DNA from: Arthrobacter globiformis NBRC 12137
GTDB taxonomy: Bacteria > Actinomycetota > Actinomycetes > Actinomycetales > Micrococcaceae
Assembly: GCF_000238915.1 (NCBI RefSeq)
Contig: NZ_BAEG01000073.1
Coordinates: 62,001-126,000 of the forward strand
DNA length: 64,000 nucleotides
Direction: 5' to 3'
The notes below the pieces were generated by a model, which saw only the letters and a list, made by a program, of their open reading frames with translations, had not been told where the DNA came from and did not search any database. Each line of letters starts with the position of its first letter. The first letter of the stretch is position 1. Made by a program: the position numbers and the translations under genes. Below, piece by piece: positions 33,911 to 42,220 of this stretch.

Positions 33911-35275
33911 CTAGGGCTCGGAGTGGTGTCCGGCGCCCGCGGGGTCCAGCGCCTCGGCGGGAACGCCCTCGCTGACCTTGCCGGAGCGGCTCAGGGCCAC
34001 CATCAGGACGCAGGACAGGAGCATGAAGCCGCCGACGACGAACATCGGAACGGTGTAGTTGCCGGTCCAGTCCTTGAGCCAGCCTGTGATGTAGCCGGCG
34101 CTGAAGCCTGCCAGGTTGCCCACGGTGTTGATCAGGGCGATGCCGGCCGCGGCGGCCGCACCCGTGAGGAACTGGGTAGGAACCGTCCAGAAGTTGGGCA
34201 GTGCCGCGAAGATGGACATGGCCGTGATGGTGATGACGGCGATGGTGGCTGCCGGGGAGCCGGCGAACAGGGCCAGCGGGATGCTCAGGCCGCCGATGAG
34301 GGCCGGAAGGGCGATGTGCCAGGTCTTCACGCCGCGCTTCGTGGCGTCCTTGGACCAGAAGTAAAGCGCCACCGCTGCCGGCAGGTACGGGATCGCGGTG
34401 ATGAGCCCCTTCTGGAGCACATCGAACTTGGTGCCGTAGAGCCCTTCGAAGCCGGCGATGATGGTGGGCAGGAAGAACCCGAGGGCGTAGAGGCCGTAGA
34501 TGAAGCCGAAGTAGATGGCGGCCAGCATCCAGACGCGGCCGTTGCCGAAGACGGTGCGGACGCTGACGTGCTTGTTGCTGGCGGCCGTTTCGTTCTTTTC
34601 CTTCTCCAGGGCACCGGTAAGCCAGGTCTTTTCTTCAGAGGTGAGCCACTTGGCCTTCGCCGGGGAGTCTGCCAGGTAGAACCATGCAATGACGCCGATG
34701 ATGATCGCGGGGAGCGCAACACCGAAGAACATGACGCGCCAGCCGGCGAGGCCAAACAGGCCGTGCTGCTGGATGAGGAGGCCGGCCAGCGGGGCACCGA
34801 TGACGGTGGTCAGCGGCTGGGCCAGGTAGAAGAGGGCGAGGATCTTGCTGCGGTGCCGGGCCGGAACCCAGAGGCTCAGGAAGAGGATGGCGCCCGGGAA
34901 GAAGCCGGCCTCGGCCACACCCAGGATGAAGCGCAGGATGTAGAGCTGCTCAACGTTGCCCACCCAGGTGAACAGGAGCGAGACTATGCCCCAGCTGACC
35001 ATGATGCGGGCCAGCCAGCGCCGGGCGCCGAACTTGTGCAGGGCCAGGTTGCTGGGCACCTCGAGCAGGATATAGCCGATGAAGAAGACGCCGGACGCGA
35101 AACCGAACTGCGCCGCGCCGAGGGCCAGGTCCGTGTTCATGCCGTTGGGGCCGGCAAAGGAGATGGCCGTGCGGTCCAGGTAGTTGATGAAGAACATCAA
35201 AGCGACGAACGGCACCAGCCGGACTGCCACTTTCCTGATTGCAGATCTTTCGACCACCGATTGTGTGGTGTCCAC
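33911..35275 (-). CDS. MFS transporter, anion:cation symporter (ACS) family
   Basis: 454 aa, 12 membrane helices. FFINYLDRTAISFAG in helix 1, the GYILLEVPSNLALHKFGARRWLARIM motif after helix 2 and EAGFFPGAILFLSLWVPARHR around helix 4 are diagnostic of the ACS group, which imports sugar acids such as galactarate and tartrate. As first gene of the operon it would bring in the substrate, which fits a sugar acid such as D-apionate. A promoter lies at 35388-35417 and a FadR-type regulator is divergent. Confidence 0.88.
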   Translation of the reverse strand: MDTTQSVVERSAIRKVAVRLVPFVALMFFINYLDRTAISFAGPNGMNTDLALGAAQFGFASGVFFIGYILLEVPSNLALHKFGARRWLARIMVSWGIVSLLFTWVGNVEQLYILRFILGVAEAGFFPGAILFLSLWVPARHRSKILALFYLAQPLTTVIGAPLAGLLIQQHGLFGLAGWRVMFFGVALPAIIIGVIAWFYLADSPAKAKWLTSEEKTWLTGALEKEKNETAASNKHVSVRTVFGNGRVWMLAAIYFGFIYGLYALGFFLPTIIAGFEGLYGTKFDVLQKGLITAIPYLPAAVALYFWSKDATKRGVKTWHIALPALIGGLSIPLALFAGSPAATIAVITITAMSIFAALPNFWTVPTQFLTGAAAAAGIALINTVGNLAGFSAGYITGWLKDWTGNYTVPMFVVGGFMLLSCVLMVALSRSGKVSEGVPAEALDPAGAGHHSEP

Positions 35276-35387
35276 ATTGACTCCTAGATATTGGTATCCC
35301 CGGCCGCGTCCTGCTCTGGATGCTTGGGGGCTGTCTCAATGCCGTCCGCCGGAAGGGGACCGGCATTGGCTACGCGTTGTGAGATCA

Positions 35388-35417
35388 ACCATACGACCGG
35401 AAGGCCAAATTGGTCAA
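35388..35417 (-). promoter_or_regulatory. Promoter of the apionate-type operon
   Basis: Minus strand: -35 TTGACC (35412-35417), 18-base spacer, -10 TATGGT (35388-35393). The -35 box overlaps the palindrome at 35413-35426, so a repressor bound there would block it. Confidence 0.7.
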
Positions 35418-35476
35418 CCGGTTGACGTATTCTCACGTTCCTGGCGTTTTCCCCGGAAATTGGTCAGCCGGTTGCT
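35413..35476. promoter_or_regulatory. FadR/GntR-type operators
   Basis: A perfect 14-base palindrome GTCAACCGGTTGAC lies at 35413-35426, and an imperfect copy GTCAGCCGGTTGCT at 35463-35476. Both are preceded by the same ATTG. The first covers the -35 box of the leftward operon. The second lies just before the start codon of the regulator, so both units would be controlled. Confidence 0.75.
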
Positions 35477-35487
35477 ACCCTTTGAAG

Positions 35488-36231
35488 ATGTCCGAAAACT
35501 CCGCAGCCGCTACGGCCAAAATCAGCGCCGCCCTCGGCCCCATGGAACAGGGGTCGGTGGTATCCGAGGTTGCGGAACGCCTGCTGGCCTACTTCACCAG
35601 CGGAGACATAGCAGTCGGAACCAGGCTCCCGGCCGAGCGGACGCTTGCCGCCTCCCTCGGCGTCGGGCGGTCAGCAGTCCGCGAAGCATTGGCGGCCCTG
35701 GAGATCCTGGGCATCGTGATCGTCAGGCCCGGATCGGGAACGTACCTGCGGGACGGCATCTCGGAACTGCTGCCCCGCACCCTGAGCTGGGGCCTCATGC
35801 TCGGCGCTCCCCGCACCCGCGAGCTGGTGGAGCTCAGAAGCGGGCTCGAGGTGCAGGCAGCGCAGCTGGCCGCCGAACGCATCGACGATGCAGCGCTGGA
35901 CCGCATGCGCGCCAACCTGCAGACCATGGAAGACAACCTCGAAGACCTGGCCGCCTTCGTCGAGGCAGACGCCGCCTTCCACCGCGAGATCGCACTCAGC
36001 TCGGGCAACCAGGTGCTCCGTGAACTGCTGCAAAGCATCCGGTCGCTGCTTCGCATCTGGGTTGACCGCGCCCTGACCGACGAAGGCCACGCCGCCGCAG
36101 CCCTCAAAGAACACCGCGAAATCTTCACCGCGCTCGAAGCCCATGATCCCGCCGCCGTCACGGCGACCATGCGCTCCCACATGCAGACCGCCTCGCGGCG
36201 GCTGCTCGCGGGGTTCGACGCCGCCCAGTAG
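35488..36231 (+). CDS. FadR-subfamily GntR transcriptional regulator
   Basis: 247 aa from the ATG at 35488; the frame is open to 35410 but that part carries the operators. The GntR winged helix (LPAERTLAASLGVGRSAVREALAALE, near 51-76) is followed by an all-helical FCD ligand domain (about 105-230) with the usual metal-site histidines (HREI, HREIFTALEAHD, SHMQ). It is divergent from the sugar-acid operon and is the probable repressor of it, responding to a sugar acid or its product. Confidence 0.9.
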   Translation: MSENSAAATAKISAALGPMEQGSVVSEVAERLLAYFTSGDIAVGTRLPAERTLAASLGVGRSAVREALAALEILGIVIVRPGSGTYLRDGISELLPRTLSWGLMLGAPRTRELVELRSGLEVQAAQLAAERIDDAALDRMRANLQTMEDNLEDLAAFVEADAAFHREIALSSGNQVLRELLQSIRSLLRIWVDRALTDEGHAAAALKEHREIFTALEAHDPAAVTATMRSHMQTASRRLLAGFDAAQ

Positions 36232-36286
36232 GCGCAACCGCACAGTAGGCGCCGCCCAGTAGCGCACAGTAGGCGCCGCCCGGTGG
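36218..36286 (+). repeat. Short tandem repeat across the stop codon of the gntR-type gene
   Basis: Two copies of a 24-base unit beginning CACAGTAGGCGCCGCCC (36241-36264 and 36265-36286), preceded by a partial copy that contains the stop codon (36229-36231). It looks like a local duplication of the gene's 3' end; each unit carries CAGTAG. It is unlikely to be functional by itself. Confidence 0.7.
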
Positions 36287-36367
36287 GGGTTGCAGCGGAC
36301 GGCGGGGTGCCCATTTTGGGGTGTGCCCCATCAGGAATCTCGAAGGCCATGGCGCCAGCCTGTCTCC

Positions 36368-36586
36368 ATGATCAATGCCCCAAGCGAGGCCGCCGGCTCC
36401 CGCGTCAGCGAGGCCCTGATGATGCTCGACATGGAGCAGCGGAACGTCCTGCTCGCCCTGCATTACGGGCGGCTCACGGTCGCCGAGGTGGCAACGCAGT
36501 TCGGCATGTCCCCCGCCCTCGTCAGCCGCCACGCACTCGCAGCACTGAGGACCCTCCGCCGGCTGCTTGACCAAGGCGAACCTTAA
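36368..36586 (+). CDS. Stand-alone sigma-70 region 4-like small protein
   Basis: 72 aa, consisting almost only of a sigma region 4 helix-turn-helix (LALHYGRLTVAEVATQFGMS, near 28-47). It lines up with region 4 of the ECF sigma factor at 4633-5133 (LHYxRxTVxExAxQ and ALRTLRRLLDQ-like ends), but region 2 is absent and no frame upstream supplies it. It may be a gene remnant or a small DNA- or polymerase-binding regulator. There is no clear ribosome binding site, so the start is unsure. Confidence 0.55.
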   Translation: MINAPSEAAGSRVSEALMMLDMEQRNVLLALHYGRLTVAEVATQFGMSPALVSRHALAALRTLRRLLDQGEP

Positions 36587-36751
36587 CCAGCCGGTGGAGC
36601 TGACATCGAGCGCCTGGCCCGCACCTGGTCCGATGTGTCGAGTCCTTGACATGCCGACCGGGCGGGCCTACAACGTGGCATAACAAGCAGCAGCAACTGC
36701 GTTCCCAGGCTTTCATCCCAGGAGCACAAATATCCACAACAGGAGGTAAAG

Positions 36752-37114
36752 ATGCCAGGTCTGATCCGCAAGAGTTTCGACTCCCCCGAGGAGACCCGGC
36801 CGTTTGAGGACGGCAAGGGCCAGCTCCAGCTGGTCCACATGGAGGGCGGCGGCGTGGGCCGGGCCACCTTCGAGCCAGGCTGGAAGTGGTCGGAGCACGT
36901 GAAGCCGATAGCGCAAACGGACAGCTGCCAGGCTGCCCACAAAGGCTACTTCGTGTCCGGCCGGATGAAAGTCGTCATGGATGACGGCGAGGAGATGGAG
37001 TACGGGCCGGGTGATTTCGCCGTCATCCCTCCCGGACATGATGCCTGGACCGTTGGCGATGAAGCCTGCGTGGTGATCGACTGGCAGGGATTCTCTGACT
37101 ACGCGAAGAGGTGA
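36752..37114 (+). CDS. Cupin-domain protein
   Basis: 120 aa, a single beta-barrel cupin. The core contains W-KWSEHVKPIA, HKGYFVSGRMKVVMDDGEEMEYGPGDFAVIPPGHDAW (about 63-98). The usual metal-binding histidines are partly present (H50, H63, H95). The substrate is unknown. A strong AGGAGG ribosome binding site lies 6 bases before the ATG. It stands 49 bases upstream of pheA in the same direction, but a functional link is not evident. Confidence 0.8.
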   Translation: MPGLIRKSFDSPEETRPFEDGKGQLQLVHMEGGGVGRATFEPGWKWSEHVKPIAQTDSCQAAHKGYFVSGRMKVVMDDGEEMEYGPGDFAVIPPGHDAWTVGDEACVVIDWQGFSDYAKR

Positions 37115-37163
37115 GGCGGCGCCGTTTGGATGAGTCGGCGCCGGGCGTGACATCATACGGAAC

Positions 37164-38021
37164 ATGGCCCAGAAAATTGCGTTCCAGGGTGAGCCCGGCG
37201 CCAACTCAGACATAGCCTGCAAGCAGATGTACCCCGGCTTGGAGAGCATTCCCTGCGCCAGCTTCGAGGACGCCTTCGAGCTGGTGTCCAGCGGCGAGAC
37301 GGATCTGGCCATGATCCCGATCGAGAACTCCATCGCCGGCCGGGTAGCGGACATCCACCTGCTGCTGCCTCACTCGGGCCTGCAGATCGTGGGAGAGTTC
37401 TTCCTGCCCATCCACTTCGATCTCCTCGGAATTCCGGGCAGCACCATCGCGGGTGCCACCGAGGTCCACAGCCACATCCATGCCCTGGGCCAGTGCCGGA
37501 AGCTCATCCGCGAGGCCGGGCTGAAACCCGTGATCGCCGGCGATACTGCCGGGTCGGCACGCGAGGTTCGCGAGTGGAACGACCCCACCAAACTGTCCCT
37601 CGCGCCGCCGCTCGCTGCCGAACTGTACGGCCTTGAGGTCCTGGCCACGGCGGTCGAGGATGATCCCTCCAACACCACCCGCTTTGTGGTTTTGGCCAGG
37701 GAAACCGAACTGCCCACCCGGGAGGCACTGCCCGGCCCGGCAGTCACCAGCTTCGTGTTCCGTGTGCGGAACGTCCCCTCCGCCCTCTACAAGGCACTGG
37801 GCGGCTTCGCCACGAACGGTGTGAACATGACGCGGCTTGAAAGCTACATGGTGGGCAACGAGTTCGCCGCAACCATGTTCATGGCGGATGTCGAGGGCCA
37901 CCCCGAGGACTTGCCGCTGAAGCTTGCCCTGGAGGAGCTGGACTTCTTCACCACCGAGGTGTGGATCCTTGGCGTCTACCCGGCCGCCGACCACAGAACA
38001 GCGCGGGCCGCTGGCAACTAA
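37164..38021 (+). CDS. pheA: Prephenate dehydratase
   Basis: 285 aa. It decarboxylates and dehydrates prephenate to phenylpyruvate in phenylalanine synthesis. The catalytic domain (about 1-185) starts KIAFQGEPGANS and has the NTTRF motif with the essential threonine (near 170). A C-terminal ACT domain (about 200-275, GGFATNGVNMTRLESY) binds phenylalanine for feedback control. It is the stand-alone dehydratase form, without chorismate mutase. The 3' end overlaps the convergent BenE-like gene by four bases. Confidence 0.95.
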   Translation: MAQKIAFQGEPGANSDIACKQMYPGLESIPCASFEDAFELVSSGETDLAMIPIENSIAGRVADIHLLLPHSGLQIVGEFFLPIHFDLLGIPGSTIAGATEVHSHIHALGQCRKLIREAGLKPVIAGDTAGSAREVREWNDPTKLSLAPPLAAELYGLEVLATAVEDDPSNTTRFVVLARETELPTREALPGPAVTSFVFRVRNVPSALYKALGGFATNGVNMTRLESYMVGNEFAATMFMADVEGHPEDLPLKLALEELDFFTTEVWILGVYPAADHRTARAAGN

Positions 38022-39250
38022 CGCGCGGCTTTGCCCGGCGGCGCGTTCCGGTCCTTGAGGAACTCCCGGACCAGGAGCCCTGCCAGCAGGGCCCAGAAGG
38101 CTGCCCCGATGCCCATGAAGCTCATCCCCGATGCGGCCACGAGGAAGGTTACGACGGCGCCCGTCCGCTCGCCCGGCTCTGCCAGCGCCGAGGCGGCTGA
38201 GCCTGCGAGTGTGCCCAGCAGGGCGAGCCCGGCGACGGCTTCCAGCACCCCCTGCGGAGCCGCAGCCACCAGCGCGGCGAGCCCGGCGGAGAAGGCTCCC
38301 AGGAGGAGGTAGGCCAGTCCTGAGACGACGCCTGCCACCCAGCGCCGGCCGCGGTCAGCGCCTGCTTCCTCCCCGGCGGCCAAAGCGGCGCTGAGCGCGG
38401 CGAGGTTGATGGCGTGGCCGCCGAACGGCGCAGCCAGCAGCGTGCCGGCACCGGTGACCAGCATGGAGGCACGCCATGGCGCCCGGTAACCGAAGGACCC
38501 CAGCACGGCCACTCCTGGGACGTTCTGGGATGCCATGGTGACGATGTACAGCGGTAGGGCGATGCCCGCCACGGCGCCCAGCGACCAGGATGGCGTGGCC
38601 CATTCCATCGCCGGCAGCAGGCCGTCCGCCGGCACAGCCCGTCCTTCAACGACCAGCTGGACCACGATGCCGGCGAGCGCCACGGCCAGCGCGCCGGGTA
38701 CCGACCAACGGGGTGCGAACCGTGACAGCACCAGCCAGCAGAGCAGCACCGGAACCACCAGCAGCGGAGCGGTCTGCAGCGCCTCCACGGGGGCAATGCA
38801 CAGGGGCAGCAGAACCCCCGCCAGCATGGCTTGCGCCAGGGGCGTGGGGATGCTGCTGATGAGCCTGCCCAAAGGGCGGACCATCCCCGTCACGGCGATC
38901 AGAACACCGGTCACCAGAAAGGCGCCGACGGCGGCGGCCCACCCGCCGTCGGGAATTCCGGCGACGGCCAGCAGGGCGGCCCCCGGCGTTGACCAGGCGA
39001 GGGTTGCCGGAAGCCGGCTCCGCCAGGCGAGGAGCACGCCGCCCGCACCTACCGCCAGGCAGAGGGCCAGGAGGCCGCTCGACGCCTGCTCCGGGTTTGC
39101 CCCTACGGCACGGAGACCGGAGAGGACCACGGCGAAGGTCGAGGTGAAGCCGACGAGCGCCGTCACGATGCCCGCCATGACCGGCCTAACCAGCCCCTCG
39201 GAAAGCGGGGCAGCGGGGTCGCGGGATGTTCGGAGTAATGGCAGCGGCAC
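38018..39250 (-). CDS. BenE-family benzoate/H+ symporter-like membrane protein
   Basis: 410 aa from a GTG at 39250; an ATG about 25 codons later is also possible and the true start is unsure. There are ten to twelve membrane helices. GIVTALVGFTSTFAVVLSGLRAVGA near the start, PGAALLAVAG and FGGHAINLAALSAALAAGEEAG match the BenE/YdcO family, which imports benzoate in some bacteria. No aromatic-degradation gene is nearby, so the substrate is open. Confidence 0.85.
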   Translation of the reverse strand: MPLPLLRTSRDPAAPLSEGLVRPVMAGIVTALVGFTSTFAVVLSGLRAVGANPEQASSGLLALCLAVGAGGVLLAWRSRLPATLAWSTPGAALLAVAGIPDGGWAAAVGAFLVTGVLIAVTGMVRPLGRLISSIPTPLAQAMLAGVLLPLCIAPVEALQTAPLLVVPVLLCWLVLSRFAPRWSVPGALAVALAGIVVQLVVEGRAVPADGLLPAMEWATPSWSLGAVAGIALPLYIVTMASQNVPGVAVLGSFGYRAPWRASMLVTGAGTLLAAPFGGHAINLAALSAALAAGEEAGADRGRRWVAGVVSGLAYLLLGAFSAGLAALVAAAPQGVLEAVAGLALLGTLAGSAASALAEPGERTGAVVTFLVAASGMSFMGIGAAFWALLAGLLVREFLKDRNAPPGKAAR

Positions 39251-39360
39251 GTGTAAGTACGTTACCGGAGCCTGGCCTGCCGGCACCTTGTCAGAGGGTC
39301 CGCGGGGATGCACACTTTGGTGCACCACCTGTCCTGACTGCCAGGCCCAAGGAGTCCGCC

Positions 39361-40221
39361 GTGAACCCGTTGCATGCGCTAGTTGATGCCATTGAACACT
39401 ACGACCGGCTGGACGGGGTGGCTTCCGCCATCTCCAAGGCCGCCGGAAAGGCGGTACAGCCGCGATTGATCCGCAACATCCTCAGCGGCACGCCGCTGGG
39501 TCATCCGCTGCATCCGGTGTTGACTGACTTCCCCATCGGGGCCTGGACCATGGCAACTGTCCTGGACACCGTGGGAGGGCCCGCCTCCGAGCCGGCCGCG
39601 GACATCCTGGTCGCCGTCGGAATAGCAACAGCCGTTCCAACCGCGGCCGCCGGCCTCAACGACTGGTCCGACACGCAGGGAAAGTCACGACGGGTGGGGC
39701 TGGTCCACGCGGTCGCCAACGGATCGGCGCTCTGCCTGTTCTCGTCCTCGGCCGTAGCCCGGGCCTCCGGCAGCCGGACCATCGGAAAGGCCCTTGGGCT
39801 GGCCGGGTTCGGGGTACTGATGTTTGGCGGCTTCCTCGGCGGCCACCTCAGCTACGGCAACGCGGTCAACGTCAACAAGACGGCAGGCAGGACGGGCCCC
39901 AAGGAATGGACGCCCGTCATGGCCGAGTCAGAGCTCGCCGACGGGGAGCACCGGAAGGTCGACGCAGGCAAAGTCTCGGTCCTGCTGTACCGCTCCGGGT
40001 CCGGGGTCCTGGCTCTGGACAGCGTGTGCAGCCACATGGGTGGTCCGCTCGAGGAGGGAACGATCGCTGACGGCTGCGTCACCTGCCCCTGGCACGGCAG
40101 CACGTTCCGGCTCGGGGACGGCCACATAGTCCGTGGGCCGGCAACCACTCCCCAGCCAAGCTACGAAGCCCGGGTGAACGACGGCCAGATTGAGGTCCGC
40201 CGGAGGGCACCGTGGGAATAA
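39361..40221 (+). CDS. DUF2231 membrane protein fused to a Rieske [2Fe-2S] domain
   Basis: 286 aa from the GTG at 39361, which has AAGGAG upstream. Residues about 40-165 are a DUF2231 membrane module of four helices that begins with the GHPLHPVLTDFPIGAW motif. The C-terminal Rieske domain (about 185-282) shows the cluster ligands C-S-H (near 222-224) and C-P-W-H (near 242-245). It is probably a membrane-anchored electron-transfer protein; the partner is unknown. The stop overlaps the remnant gene that follows. Confidence 0.9.
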   Translation: MNPLHALVDAIEHYDRLDGVASAISKAAGKAVQPRLIRNILSGTPLGHPLHPVLTDFPIGAWTMATVLDTVGGPASEPAADILVAVGIATAVPTAAAGLNDWSDTQGKSRRVGLVHAVANGSALCLFSSSAVARASGSRTIGKALGLAGFGVLMFGGFLGGHLSYGNAVNVNKTAGRTGPKEWTPVMAESELADGEHRKVDAGKVSVLLYRSGSGVLALDSVCSHMGGPLEEGTIADGCVTCPWHGSTFRLGDGHIVRGPATTPQPSYEARVNDGQIEVRRRAPWE

Positions 40222-40349
40222 CGGATCCGCATGCAGTACACATGGCCTGGGCCGCACGCTTCAATGCCCGGGACGTTGACGGAATGCTGGAATTCTTCGA
40301 GCCGGATGCGGTGTTTGTTCCCCAGCCGGGCATGCCCACAACCGGCTAA
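40212..40349 (+). pseudogene. Truncated SnoaL/DUF4440-like gene
   Basis: From the GTG at 40212 the frame reads a typical N-terminus of the NTF2-like SnoaL/DUF4440 family (HMAWAARFNARDVDGMLEFFE, then VFVPQPG) and stops at a TAA at 40347, where relatives continue with G-x-D. The bases that follow still read DNVNGL in frame, as expected for the next conserved turn, and then decay. A nonsense mutation followed by loss of the 3' part is the likely history. Confidence 0.6.
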
Positions 40350-40494
40350 GACAACGTGAACGGGCTGCATGTGCTCTGCCTGACTCCAGCCGCGCCGAAA
40401 AAAATTCCACAATACCTGTCGATTTCCGCAATGCCCGTTCGACGGGATAGTAGACGGACGCACACGGCGTCCACGTCAAAGCAAGGAGAGAACC

Positions 40495-40923
40495 ATGAAG
40501 TACATGTTCATCATGCGTGCCACGGACGAGGCCATCGAAGCATCGAAGCAGGTTCCGTTCGAGGAGATCCTCAACCAGATGGGCGCCTACAACGAACAGC
40601 TCATCAAGGCCGGCGTCATGCTCGCCGGTGAGGGCCTGACCGACCTGTCCGAGGGATCGGCCTTCGTGGTCGATTTCTCCGAAGAACCGCCCGTGGTGAC
40701 GGACGGCCCCTACGGCGAAACGCATGAGCTGTTCAACGGCTTTTGGATTGTCCAGGTGGCCTCCAAAGAGGAGGCCAAGGAGTGGGCCAGCCGCTGCCCG
40801 CTTGGTCCCGGATCGAAGCTTGAGGTCCGCCGGATCGCTGAGGCCGATGACTTCGCCGACTTTGCGGACAACGAGTACATCAAGAAGGAAGCGGCGTGGC
40901 GCCAGGAGCTCAACCAGCCGTGA
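40495..40923 (+). CDS. YCII-related (DGPF) domain protein
   Basis: 142 aa. The YCII/DGPF fold is clear: KYMFIMRATDEAIEA start, LAGEGLTDLSEGSAFVV, and VTDGPYGETHELFNGFWIVQV (about 76-97). AAGGAGAG precedes the ATG. It overlaps the sigma factor gene by four bases. DGPF proteins are regular partners of ECF42 sigma factors and are thought to belong to the same response, though what they sense is unknown. Confidence 0.92.
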   Translation: MKYMFIMRATDEAIEASKQVPFEEILNQMGAYNEQLIKAGVMLAGEGLTDLSEGSAFVVDFSEEPPVVTDGPYGETHELFNGFWIVQVASKEEAKEWASRCPLGPGSKLEVRRIAEADDFADFADNEYIKKEAAWRQELNQP

Positions 40924-42191
40924 GCCAGGAGCAGGCGGTGGGCGGAGAGGCCGTAAACGATGCGGCAGCCGCCGTACGGCGCCGGATTGATGCCCTGTGG
41001 CGCATCGAAGGTGCCCGTATCGTCGCGGCCCTCGCCCGCGCCTCCCGGGACGTTGGCTTCGCCGAGGATCTGGCCCAGGACGCCCTGGCCGAAGCCCTGG
41101 TCCAGTGGCCGGAATCCGGGACTCCGGACAACCCTGCCGCCTGGCTCACCGCCGTCGCCAAGCGCAAGGCCATCGACGCCTGGCGCCGCTCGGAACGGCT
41201 CGAGGAGCGGTACCGGGCCATAGCCCGGGACCTGGAAGACGACGACGGCGTGGCCTGGGTTCCGCTGGAGGACGACGTGCTCAGGCTCGTGTTCACCGCC
41301 TGCCACCCGGTCCTCTCCCGGGAGGCCCAGATGGCGCTGACGCTGCGGGTGGTGGGCGGCCTCACCACCGAGGAGATCGCAAGGCTGTTCCTCGTTCCCG
41401 TCGCCACCGTGCAGCAGCGCATCGTGCGGGCCAAGAGAACGCTGGCGGCGGCCCGGGTGCCGTTCGAGGTTCCCGAGCCCAACGAGTGGGGCGCCCGGCT
41501 GGGAGCAGTCCTCGGCGTCGTCTATCTGATGTTCACGGAAGGGTACGCCGCCACCACGGGCGATGCATGGATCAGGCCCGACCTGGCCCACGAGGCCCTG
41601 CGGATCGGGCGCATCCTGGCCGGGCTGGTCCCCGGCGAACCCGAGTCCCACGGGCTGGTGGCCCTGATGGAGTTCCAGGCGTCCCGCTTCCCCGCCCGCA
41701 CCACTCCCGACGGGTCTCCGGTCCTGCTGGCGGACCAGGACCGGACCCGCTGGGACCGGGCGCAGATCGGCCGGGGCCGCGCCGCCCTGCGCCGCTGCGA
41801 CGGGCTGGGCCGGGGCCGCGGCAACTACGCGCTGCAGGCCGCGATCGCCGAATGCCACTCGACGGCGCCCAGCGTCGACGACACTGACTGGCAGCGCATC
41901 GTGCTGCTGTACGAGGCGCTGGGCCGGATCGCTCCCAGCCCCGTGGTGGAACTGAACCGGGCCGTGGCGGTGTCCATGGCCACCGGGCCGGCGGCCGCGC
42001 TGGCCATCGTGGACGGCCTCGCCTCCGGAGGGGCCCTGCGCGGAACGCACCTGCTGCCCAGCGTGCGCGGGGAACTGCTGGTCCGGCTCGGACGGACAGG
42101 GGAAGCACGGTCCGAGTTCATGGCAGCGGCCGGACTGGCCAGGAACCAGCGCACGCGGGAACTCCTGGAGCAGCGGGCAGCCGGCATCTGA
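40920..42191 (+). CDS. ECF42-type RNA polymerase sigma factor with C-terminal extension (DUF6596)
   Basis: 423 aa from the GTG at 40920, which overlaps the DGPF gene. Sigma region 2 (FAEDLAQDALAEALVQWP near 48-65, and AVAKRKAIDAWRRSERL near 79) and region 4 (LTTEEIARLFLVPVATVQQRIVRAKR near 150-175) are followed by a TPR-like extension of about 220 residues. No anti-sigma gene is present. In this group the extension itself is believed to control activity. The tight pairing with the DGPF gene supports the ECF42 assignment. Confidence 0.93.
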   Translation: MSQEQAVGGEAVNDAAAAVRRRIDALWRIEGARIVAALARASRDVGFAEDLAQDALAEALVQWPESGTPDNPAAWLTAVAKRKAIDAWRRSERLEERYRAIARDLEDDDGVAWVPLEDDVLRLVFTACHPVLSREAQMALTLRVVGGLTTEEIARLFLVPVATVQQRIVRAKRTLAAARVPFEVPEPNEWGARLGAVLGVVYLMFTEGYAATTGDAWIRPDLAHEALRIGRILAGLVPGEPESHGLVALMEFQASRFPARTTPDGSPVLLADQDRTRWDRAQIGRGRAALRRCDGLGRGRGNYALQAAIAECHSTAPSVDDTDWQRIVLLYEALGRIAPSPVVELNRAVAVSMATGPAAALAIVDGLASGGALRGTHLLPSVRGELLVRLGRTGEARSEFMAAAGLARNQRTRELLEQRAAGI

Positions 42192-42220
42192 CCGGATCAG
42201 TCCGGTTCAGCCAGCCGGGT

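Noticed and set aside
40710..42050. 446-codon frame opposite the ECF42 gene
   Set aside because: Shadow frame; the sigma motifs are on the other strand.
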